Made by a program: the position numbers and the translations under genes | Notes under the pieces: generated by a model | Told to the model about the DNA's origin: nothing | Databases searched by the model: none | The model's input: the letters and a program-made list of their open reading frames with translations, nothing else | NCBI GenBank assembly: GCA_958450365.1 | Contig: CAUEEP010000759.1 | Location: 1,002,001-1,066,000 of the forward strand | Direction of reading: 5' to 3' | Source of the DNA: Mesorhabditis belari | Lineage: Eukaryota > Nematoda > Chromadorea > Rhabditida > Rhabditidae | DNA: 64,000 nucleotides | Shown here: positions 34,514-45,700 of the stretch, piece after piece | Layout: every line of letters begins with the position of its first letter | How positions within the stretch are numbered: the first letter of the stretch is position 1

Positions 34514-36436
34514 AATCTTATCAGAAGTTGACTCAAAACTCAGCTTTCAAGATGACAAGATAGCTTGATAGCTCTGCTTACTACACGTTGTCATTGTTGT
34601 TGTCATTGTCGTTGTCATTGTCGTTGTCATTCAGCAAATTTCCAAAACGGGGCCCTTGAGAATCGTTGAACTTTAAAGACTCAAGTTGATGGGTGGAAAT
34701 GTTTGAGATCTCTGAATCCATACAAGCCGTATGTTCGACAAGAGATGCAAGAGTTAAATCGGCAAAGAGAGAGCAAAGAGAGAGCAAAGAGAGAGGCGAA
34801 AGAAAGACGGTTCGGATGCATGCAGCTTCTTCACTCAGAGAACCCTCTATTCAAATACCACTCATTACATAGAGACCTTCATATTTGCACCCGTTCTCTT
34901 TTCTTCTGAAGAAAAGACGGGCAAAGACTTGAGTCCTTATTGGAAGGGGGTGGAAATAAGGGAACGGGGTGCAATCCAGGGAAGCCTTAGGGTGGAGAGG
35001 ACCCCACCGGAGAAGGAAAAGCAAGCAACCATGCACGAACCATTCCTGGGAAGACACCCACATTTGTACCATTTTTGGATACAAACATAGCTTCAGAGCT
35101 TTAGAGCTTCAGAGCTTCAGAGCTTCAGAGCTTCAGAGCTTCAGAGCTTCAGAGTCTCAGAGCTTTAGAGCTTCAGAGCTTCAGAGTCTCAGATTGGTTA
35201 GGGTTAACCTATTAAAAGACTTTCTGGGCAGCATAATCTGTAATTTTACGTCTGTCTTTGATTTGATTTTGATTTGATTTGATTTGATTTTGATTTGATT
35301 CTTTGATTCGATTCTTTGATTTGATTTTGACCTGATTCTATTCTATTGCTGATTCAAAGCATGCCTCAAGCCTAGAAAGCTTGAAACTTAAAAAATTTTG
35401 ATTATTATTGATTCATTATTGATTACATTATTGATTTCATTTGCCTATTGACTTCATTTGCATTATGATTTCTATATAATTTGCTTGTCTAAAGCTCGAA
35501 TCAATTAATATGCTTCTAAATAGTTCTCTATTGCTTCTCCCTCTAATACCATAAAGCAGAAAAACTTAAGAAAGTTTATTCTTTTCTGTATAAATTCGAT
35601 TTTCAATAGATTTCAAATTCTTCTTGCTTAAATTAGAATTCTTGCTAGATCAACGTGATTCTAAATCTATTATACATGTATAAAGGAGCTCTAAAGGAGC
35701 TTTAAAGGAGCTTTAAAGGAGCTTTAAAGGAGCTTTAAAGGAACCATAAAGGAGCTTTAAAGGAACCATAAAGGAGCTTCAAAGGAGCTTATCCGTCTCT
35801 ACGAGCATTTCTCAGCCGTGTTTTGATTAATAAAGCTAAAATTTCTTTAGAAAACCTTAGAGCCTATTGTAGTTATGTCATTTAAAATCAAAATTCAAAA
35901 ATTCAAAATGCAGTGGCACTATGGGGGGTTGAACCCGGATCTTTTGGGCCGTAGACAAGCGTGCTCTCGACTCGGCCACGACCACAGAAAGACCCAGTCA
36001 GAAAAACCAGAAAACCCCGCTTTTAGACTGGTTGCATATCATTCTACCGTATCCCAACATTTTGTCCATTGGTGGAAAATGAGAAGAAGGGAGGGCAATT
36101 TTCCAAAACCGGTTACACATTGGCCGAGTTTTTCTCTTTTTTCTCCAATGAATGTTCTCAGAATTCGGCTCCTTTTCTCCGAAAAAAGAGAAAAACCCCG
36201 CAAAAAATGTCTTTCTCAGAGTTTTGGCTATTATTAGTACGATTCTCTCAATTTTTTTCTTCTTTTCTATCTCAATACTTGCATGTAAATGTGCTGTATT
36301 ATGGCAATTGACCTGGTTTTTTTTCCTTTTTTCCACAAAAGTTATTCTTCTCAAATCGAGAAGAATCAGAAAAGCTGGTAAAGGCTTATTGTACCCTTGA
36401 ATATTTAGATTCAAGTCAGTAAGGTAATTTGCTTAT
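34501..36436. repeat. No gene; several short tandem repeats
   Basis: CATTGTCGTTGT (34588-34630), CTTCAGAGC (35090-35190), GATTTGATTTT (35255-35335) and AAAGGAGCTTT (35683-35785) arrays. A GC-richer patch at 34900-35060 and the region 35990-36300 show open frames on both strands but nothing recognisable. The sequence lies upstream of the SRF gene and may include its promoter. Confidence 0.5.
35912..35986 (-). other. tRNA-like sequence
   Basis: On minus: GTGGCCGAGTCGAGAGC (A-box-like) and GGGTTCAACCCCC (B-box-like), ending ATAGTGCCAC. Pairing of the two ends is incomplete, so a SINE head or tRNA relic is preferred. Confidence 0.5.
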
Positions 36437-36660
36437 TCGATAGTGAATAGTTCTTGATTGGTTACTCGAAAATCTTGATCGCTTATTCTAAAATCTTGAT
36501 TGCTTACTAGCAAATCTTGATTGTTACTCTGAAATCTTCATTGCTTACTCCCAAATCTTTGAAACTTGACATTTTTCTCTTGTAGCTTTCGAAGCTTCTG
36601 ATTCTTTCAAAGTACTTCTTGTTTCTCTTTGATTTTAACTTAAACAAACTTACAAACTTA

Positions 36661-36720
36661 ACATTTTAGACTCACCAATCCCGAGACTCATCGTTATTTT
36701 TTGTGAAAGGGATTCGGGTG
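36661..36720 (+). promoter_or_regulatory. Splice or trans-splice acceptor and 5' leader of the SRF gene
   Basis: AACATTTTAG ends at 36669 and is followed by 51 bases up to the chosen ATG. In nematodes this could be a spliced-leader trans-splice site. The frame stays open upstream of the ATG to the acceptor, so an upstream coding exon cannot be excluded. Confidence 0.45.
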
Positions 36721-39700
36721 ATGTCCTTATCTCCAGATTTACCCACATCAGCCACAACCGCTGTCACCACACTTCTCGATTTACCCTCAACACCCGGAAT
36801 GTTGCCAAATGGAAAGAAAACGAAAGGTTTGTTTGTGTTTAAGAAATTGTGTTAAAGCTTTAAGTTCAAAGTTGTTTAATGGAGAATTTGTAGTTTAATG
36901 TCGAATTTGTAATTTCATTTCCCGTATTCTCTCTAATAGTAGTGCACCCTAGCGAGCCGAGTCGATGGCTGATTGATTAACCTAATAGTAATCGGATAGA
37001 GTTAGCTGATAAAACTCATCTAGCTGATAAAACGGATAGAGTTAGCTGATAAAACTAATCTAAACAAAACCAAAAAACGTTGTCACATGGGCTACAAAAG
37101 CTAGAGAATTAAGATAGCTATATCTAAATGCTATATCTAAATGAATTCATTCAATTACCCTATTTTCTCTAATAGTAGTTCACCCCAACCGAGTTGATGC
37201 CTATTTTACGGCTTCCAAAGTTTTCACAGAAGCTCAACACTCAAATCCCCCACTAGATCTCATCGTCAGCTACATTTTCCGACCCCACATCAATAGGTTT
37301 TGATAAGCGGTTTTCGAGATTTCGAGGAATTTAGACGACGCTCTGGGTGCACAACTATTAGAGAAAATCTGGTAAATTGGATTAAAAAAGAAAGAAGAAA
37401 GAAGAAGATGAAAAAATGGATTAAAGAAGTGATTAAAGAGGATTACAATTGATAAAGCCTGCATAAAGCTTGCATAAAGCCTGCATAAAGCCTGCATAAA
37501 CCCTGCATAAAGCCAAAGAAGATCTTAAATTGATCAATACAAAATTGATCTAAAGCTTTAAGCCAAAAACCAATCTTGTTTAACAGTAGTGTTTAAGCAA
37601 GAAATCGGTGATTAGAGCTAATATTAGAGCTAATACTGTTAATCAAAGTCTTTATTCCTATGTTTCCATGCTAAAAAATTCCTTTGTTTCAAATTAAACC
37701 TAATCAATGAGAAACTCTTGAGGACAAACACTCAATTTCATAATTATAATACTTATTATACTCAATCAAGCACTTCACTCGATTAAAATTGAGAAAAACA
37801 TTTTTTCAGGCCGTGTCAAGATCAAGATGGAGTATATTGGGAACAAATTGAGACGATACACGACGTTCAGCAAACGAAAGACGGGCATTATGAAGAAGGT
37901 GAGGGGATTTGATTGGTTTGATTATTTGATTTGATTAGCTTGGGCTAGACATGGGAAAATTCGAATCAAAACCTAATTCCACCTTCGTTTTCTCAACCAT
38001 TTCTTCAAGCCGATTTCTTTGAAATTTTGTCTACAAGAGCTATTGACATTCTCTACAAGCAGAGAATGCCAATTTCTATTTGTAAACAAAATTTCAAAGC
38101 AATCAGCCAAGAAAACAAAGGTGAAGGTTCGGTTTTGAAGACGTGCTCAACATTAAATTTCGATAAGTCGATTCAGAATTGCACATTTTGAAACACGCAT
38201 TTTTTTGGGAAGTTAATTTTCCGAAACTATCCGCATTTTAGATTGCTTTTTTGTTTTTTTCTTTGTGTTTTCAAAGCGTCAAGATTGGTAAATGTTTTTC
38301 GTGGTTCAGAAGATAAAAATTGAAACATTTCTTTTTTAACTTATCCTTTTTCCTGTTTGAAGAATGCTCAATTTCATTTAATTGTAAGGAAATTGATTTT
38401 AGACTCAAGCTGATTTACGAGTTCTAAGCCTCAAGTTCTAAGCCTCAAGTTCTAAGCCTCAAGTTCTAAGCCTCAAGTTCTAAGCCTCAAGTTCTAAGCC
38501 TCAAGTTCTAAGCTTCAAGTTCTAAGCCTCAAGTTCTAAGCCTCAAGTTCTAAGCTTCAAGTTCTAATCCAAATTCAAGCTGATTTAAGAGTTCGGAACG
38601 ACCTAAGACTTATTCCATTTTCAGGCCTACGAGTTGTCAACACTGACCGGCACTCAAGTGATGTTGTTGGTGGCTTCGGAAACGGGTCACGTCTACACAT
38701 TTGCCACGAAAAAACTTCAGCCAATGATTAGCAGCGATGCTGGGAAAGCATTGATTCAGAGTTGCCTCAATGCGGCCGATGGTTGGTTTTTCTCGGAACA
38801 AGTTAATTGTTATTATTGTTTAATTACAGCGCTGGGTAATTGTTATTATTGTTTAATTTGAAACTTCTTTTCAAATTTTGTTTCTGTAAAATCTTTTGAC
38901 ACGTTTGCGACGATGAGTCAAAGGATTTAGTACTATTTTGAGGCTTATTTGGCTGAGAATTTGCCAAGGGTTTTCGAGGACGAGGAATTCGAATCCGTTA
39001 TTGTTAAAGTTGGAGAACTTTTGCAAGAATTAATCAATGAATCAATGAATCAATGAATCAACTTTTCAGATGGTGAAAACGATTGCGTTCCACACAAGAC
39101 CGAGTTCACCTTTGATAATGGACAAATAAACGGGAATCGAAAGAGGAAAGCGAATGAAGCTCCGTCACCAGATCAGGTTTGTCTTTTGGTTTCTATGGGG
39201 AATGGCTTAGGCTCAGGCTTAGGCTCAGGCTTAGGCTCAGGCTTAGGCTCAGGCTTAGGCTCAGGCTTAGGCTCAGGCTTAGGCTCAGGCTTAGGCCTCA
39301 GGCTTAGGCCGGCTTACCAGGCCCAGGCACCAGCTCAGGCTTAGGCTCGGGCTTAGGCCAGGCTTAGGCTCAGGCTTAGGCTCAGGCTTAGGCTCAGGCT
39401 TAGGCTCAGGCTTAGGCTCGGGCTTAGGCTCAGGCTTAGGCTCAGGCTTAGGCTCAGGCTTAGGCTCAGGCTTAGGCTCAGGCTTAGGCTCAGGCTTAGG
39501 CTCAGGCTTAGGCTCAGGCTTAGGCTCAGGCTTAGGCTCAGGCTTAGGCTCAGGCTTATTCATTTTTTATTCATCAACTTTCCTGCCATTGAAATTTTTG
39601 TACCTCTCTAAACCTTTGAATATGCATTGGAAACTCGGAAAATCCTCTAGTAGCTGAGTTTACAATAGAGTGTTTCAAATTTGTTGATATAAAAACGGAA

Positions 39701-42700
39701 GTCAAGCTTTTAATTGCATTTTTTTGATTCATCAACCTTCTTTTTCCTTGTTCCTTTTCCAATCACAGTCGGCCTCTTGCCATTGGTCGATTGCCCATAA
39801 AAGGGCGAAAAATAGGCGTGGTTTCCATTTGAAAGTCTCCTCAAGAGTCGAGTAAAAAATATTGATAAATAAATAGAAAAACTGTGTAAAATTTGTCACA
39901 ATACCGCTTTAATGTTTAAGATTTCGAATGTTTTCAGAAAATTGGAAAAATTAAATTAGAGATCATCACTAACGATTAATTTACTCGTACTTCAGCGTTA
40001 CCCGATCAAACTTGAAACTTGGACTTTTTACGTGATGATTTTAACGTTTTTAGATATTTTAGTCATTCAAAAGTATTGATATTAAAGTATTTAAAGGTAT
40101 TATTCAAAAATTTCTAGTTTTAGTAGACTTTTCGGTTTTAAATTAGAAAAAAATCGAGTTTTAGATCTCTATCTTTATTTTTACTTCATTAAAGATGAAA
40201 CTTTAGATTTTAAACGCTAGTTTCCTAGCAATTTCTCCCAAAAAAACCATTTCTCAACGAGATTTCTATGTTTATTACAATTATCCAGGTATAAAAAAGA
40301 ATAAAGATCGATTTTTTTATCAATTTTAGAGTTTCGAAGTGTTGATTTTGATAGATGAAATAGATTCTTTTTAATAGATTCTTTTTTTTTTGGCTTTCCT
40401 TTTCAGCTTATTGTTCCAAATTTCCGGAAATCCGTTTTAAAAAAGAAAAATGCGAATGTTTATAGATTTAGGATTTTGATTTCCACATATGTGAGGCTAA
40501 AATTGGAAAAATGAGATTTTTATGAAAATTTTAAAGCTTTAGGATTTTCAAAGAAAGAACCAAAGCCAGAGCCAAAGCTAGAACCAAAGCTAGAGGCAAA
40601 GCCAAAGCCAAAGCCTAAGCCAAAGCCAAAGCCAAGGCTAAAATTGGCAAAGCGAGAGCTTTAGGAAGAATTTTAAAAGCTTTAGGATTTTCAAAGCAAG
40701 AAGCCAAAGCCAAAAGCCAAAGCCAAAGCCAAAGCCAAAGCTAGAGCCAAAGCTAAGCCAAAGCCAAAGCTAAAGCCAAAGCCAAAGCCAAAACCAAAAG
40801 CCAAAGCCAAAGCCAAAAAGCCAAAGCTAAGAGCCAAAGCCAAAGCCAAAGCCAAAGCCAAAGCCAAAGCCTAAGCCAAAGCCTAAGCCAAAGCCAAAGC
40901 CAAAAGCCAAAGCCTAAAACCAAAAGCCAAAGCCAAAACCAAAGCCAAAACCAAAGCCAAAGCCAAAACCAAAGCCATTTACAATTACTTATCAAAACTT
41001 TGAAACTTTCTTTATTTACTCGAGTTTTTCATTGTTTTCATTATTCAATCAAAATCAATCGAAAATTCACATTCTTTGACACACTTTGAGGCACTTGAAC
41101 TCACAGAAATCTCAGAAAATGAGATTTTTTTGCCTTTGCTTTTGCTTTTGCTGCATTTGCTTTGAAAGGAAATGGCTTGAAATGGATTTGTGTTGAGAAG
41201 GGAGAGAGCTGATGGGTGACTTTACACACACAGACACACACATGGCTATGGCTGTCGGGGAGTGGTTGGGGCAGAGACGTTTACGGGTGCCCCGGCCTTG
41301 TGTGTAAGTGTCTCTGTTCTCTCTGGGCACTCCATTCACTTCGCCTTTCCTCCGCGGATCAGTGCTCCATTTGGCTCGCATTCCCATCCATGCCCCTTTT
41401 CCTTTACTCGATCCACAAAAACGCTGTGTAAGGCAAGGGAAAAATGGGGCTCTTTGTCGAGCAGATCCTTCTCTCAAACGAACTTATTAGGGATGGGGGA
41501 TTTGGTGGAAATGATTGTGGAAAGTATTGTGGATACTATTGTGGAAATGATTGTGGATAGTATTGGGGAAAGGATTGTGGAAAGGATTGTGGAAATGATT
41601 AGCTTTCAACATACAATTAGGTGCTGAATCCTTTACTTCATTCCTGAATCCTTTACTTCATTCCTGAATGCTTTACTTCATTCCTTGAATCCTTTACTTC
41701 ATTCCTGAATCCTTTACTTCATTCCTTGAATCCTTTACTTCATTCCTTGAATCCTTTACTTCATTCTTGAATCCTTTGCTTCATTCCTGAATCCTTTAAT
41801 TCATTCCTGAACTATCAGAAATATCAGAAAGAAAAAATAAGAAGACTAGGCACAAGAAGACAAGAAGATTTGCTTTCAAAAGTTTAAAACTGAAATAAAT
41901 GCAAGATTAGTCTAAATAGGATTCAAAAGCCAAAAATACGCAAACTCCGCATAACATTTCGAAAAGGATTGTGTCAAGTCAATCAACTAAATGCTGATTT
42001 ATTGGGCAATAAGTGGCTGATAAGTGAGCTTGAAATAGAGGTTTTCAGTCTGTTTCACATTATTCCTGTTGAATAGATGTATACCTTTAAATACACCTTT
42101 AAATACACCTTTAAATACACCTTTAAATACACCTTTAAATATATTTTAAATTAGAGTAGATTGTTCAAACGAGTGATCTTGAATTCTCATTGAGTTTGAG
42201 TTGATTTTTGAACAAATCTCCTTCCTTTTGTTTCAAGTTTAAGCAAATTTCAAATCAATTTCAAATCAAATTCAAATCAAATTCAAATCAGATTTTGCTA
42301 ATCAACCAGATTGATAACATTTACCATAGAATACTCTTTAAATAGAATACTCTTTTTTTTACAAAAGCCCATCATAAATTATGTCTGCCCTTTTTGACAG
42401 TTTTCCCATCACACATCTGGGCATTTGTTCAAAGATTTCCCCTCCCTTTCACCTCTTTTCTTCAACCCCAATCCACTTTTATGGCCAACACACTTTCCCA
42501 TCCATCTTTTAAGGCTTTGATGTACAGAAAAGTAAAGCTAAAATAGGGATTTGTATTGATTTGTATTGATTCTTCTTTGGCTAAAAGTTTAATACGCATA
42601 GCTTTATCAAATTAAAATTACTATTTTAAGGAGTTAAACAAGTTCTTGAATGTAAAACCCTTTGAGTTCTTGAATCCTTGAATTCTTGAATCCTTGAATT

Positions 42701-45700
42701 CTTGAATCCTTGAATCCTTGAATTCTTGAATCCTTGAATTCTTGAATCCTTGAATTCTTGAATTCTTGAATCCTTGAGTTCTTGAATCCTTGAGTTCTTG
42801 AATCCTTGAGTTCTTGAGTTCTTGAATCCTTGAGTTCTTGAATTCTTGAATCCTTGAGTTCTTGAATCCTTGAGTTCTTGAATCCTTGAGTTCTTGAGTT
42901 CTTGAATCCTTGAGTTCTTGAATTCTTGAATCCTTGAGTTCTTGAATCCTTGAGTTCTTGAATCCTTGAATTCTTGAATTCTTGAATTCTTGAATTCTTG
43001 AATTCTTGAATCCTTGAATCCTTGAATGCTTGAATCCTTTCAATCCTTCTTGAATGTAAAACCTTTATTTCAATGATGATAAAGGTTGCTAAAGGCTTAG
43101 GCTGTTTAAATTTTAAAGTTATAAAAAATTTTCAAAGAAACATTCGAAGATTTAAAGCTTAAAAATTTGAAAATCACCTAAAAATGAAGCAATAAAAATA
43201 TGAAAATAACCAAGTTTCAAAGTTCACCGATTGATGCAAAGATTTTTAGTTTTAATATCGCTGATTTCAAAAAAATTGTGAAATCGAATGGTGAAAATAC
43301 AAAAGTTGAGATGAAATCCTAAAAGAAAGCGGTTTTTAGCATAAAACTTGAAATGTAAATTAGATTTAACAAATGCAGCAAAAAAAAAAGCCAAGAATTT
43401 TTCGAAGTTTCAAAGTTGACTATGGATAAGAGTTTAAGGTTTTAATGGGCGGTACTTTAAAAGCCAAAGCCAAAGCCTAAAAAGCCAAAGCCAAAGCCAA
43501 AGCCAAAGCCAAAGCCAAAACCAAAGCCAAAGCCAAAGCCAAAACCAAAGCTAAAGCCTAATAAACAATTTTCCCAAAGTGACTTTAAAACTTTCAAAGC
43601 AAAATCCCTAAATTTCAGATGATCGGCTCATTTCTACCGACAATGGTCCCGAACTCTCTCTTCACAAATTTCAACGAAGAGGAGTACAATCCAGTGAGTG
43701 CCAAGCAAAATATTTGAGTTTCAAAATACAGTAACTCTTCAAACGTAAATAATCCCAGTAGGTCTATAGATTGTTGTCGAAATCCAGTAAGCCTTTAAAC
43801 GCTTGTTGAAGTTAGTTGCGTCGCTACGTATTAATAAGTATCAACAAAATGGGTACCAAAATGAATTTGGTCTATAGATTGTTGTTGAAATTAGTTGTTT
43901 TATGTAATTGTCTTTTGCCTTTTGCCAAATCCAATACACAACAAACAACAAGTTTAAAGTTTAAAGGTTTTTGTGAGAGTTTTGTGAGAGGCACAGGCTT
44001 TTTCTTGCTATTTTATTCCATTATTGAATCAATTCAGTGATTACCATTTTTCTCTAATAGTAGTGCACCCCGCCGAGCCGAGTTGATGCCTATTTTACGG
44101 TTTCCAAGCTTTTGCAGAAGCTCAACACTCTAATCCCCGACTAGATCTCATCGTCAGCTACATTTTCCGACATCGATAGGTTCTGATAAGCGGTTCTTGA
44201 GATTTTGAGCGATTTAGACGATGATCAGGGTGCACTACTATTAGAGAAAATACGGTAGTTATGTTCCAAGCAGACAGAAAAACAGGCTACAGTCAGCTAG
44301 CCAGATCTAGAGTCAGCTCTGACTGACGGACACTCAGGGCTTCCCATAGGCCAGGTTCAGCTTGAACAATCATGACTGGCTTCCTAATTTATACTGCTAG
44401 TACCTCTCACTAATCCCTCACCAGATCTCCTCGTCATTTTCCGTACATTTTCCGACCCCACATCAATAGGTTCTGATAAGCGGTTCTCGAGATTTCGAGG
44501 AATTTAGACGATGAACAGGGTGCACAACTATTAGAGAAAATACGGTATCCTTTCTAGCTGAATGTTAAAATTTTCAGGACGATTCGGATGACTCGGATTC
44601 GGAGGAGGGAGTCGAATTGAAAGACGTCAAAGAGGAGATCAAAGAGATCGTCGACGAGCACAAGGAAAAGGGTTCGTTTGTGTGTTTCGGTTATAATCTT
44701 TTATATATTTATCACTTTTATCTTTTAAAGCCTAAAGCCATCTCTAAACGTTTCAAGTTTGAAAGGCTGGAAAGGGTTTTGAAATTGATAATCGACAAGG
44801 CTATTTTCAAGATTTTTTCATTACCTATCACCCAATCATTTACCAAATTTGTTTTAAAGTGAAAACAAATGTGTTGTTCAAAAGCAGTCCATAAGAAGAA
44901 AGATTTAAATCAATTGATAAGAAAGGGATTAATACAGCTATTCTAATCCAAATTCCTATCCAAATTCCTATCCAACTCCTTATCCAACTCCTTATCCAAC
45001 TCCTTATCCAACTCCTTATCCAACTCCTTATCCAACTCCTTATCCAACTCCTTATCCAACTCCTTATCCAACTCCTTATCCAACTCCTTATCCAACTCCT
45101 TATCCAACTCCTTATCCAACTTCTTATCCAACTTCTTATCCAACTCCTTATCCAACTCCTTATCCAACTCCTTATCCAACTCCTTATCCAACTTCTTATC
45201 CAACTCCTTATCCAAATTCAAATCATCCAAATTAAATCATTTCTTTATTTCAGAAAAAGCTCTCGCTCTACAAAAAACGTTAAAAGAAGCCCTTAAAGCC
45301 GCCGCCAACAATCGACAACAACAACAGAATAAGAAGAAGAAAATTGAAGAACAGCAGAGAATTCAGAGCGTGAGTTTATGGAAAAACAATGATAAAGTAG
45401 TTATTGTTCTTTGAAAGAATCTTTTTTTCCTTTTCAGATCACCCATCAACAACTCAACAACGCTCTTTTGGCTCCTTTCTTGCTTGGAGGTGAGAGATTG
45501 TTTCTAGAGAAAGAAAGAGAAAAGATTTGGGCTTTCAGCTCATTGTTTGACAGAAATGACCATTAAACGACCTGATGATCATAGGAAATCATTAAAAGTT
45601 GACTTTAGCTTGGCAATGTTTTGTAAAGTGAGTAGAAAGTTTTACTAAAAATTCTACTGTGTTTTAGGGATTCTTTCAAATGTGTTTTGAAATATATTTT

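Noticed and set aside
35069..35078. CArG box CCATTTTTGG upstream of the SRF gene (also CCTTTTTTGG at 33587)
   Set aside because: In such AT-rich DNA this 10-base pattern is expected many times in 64 kb by chance; no clustering is seen.
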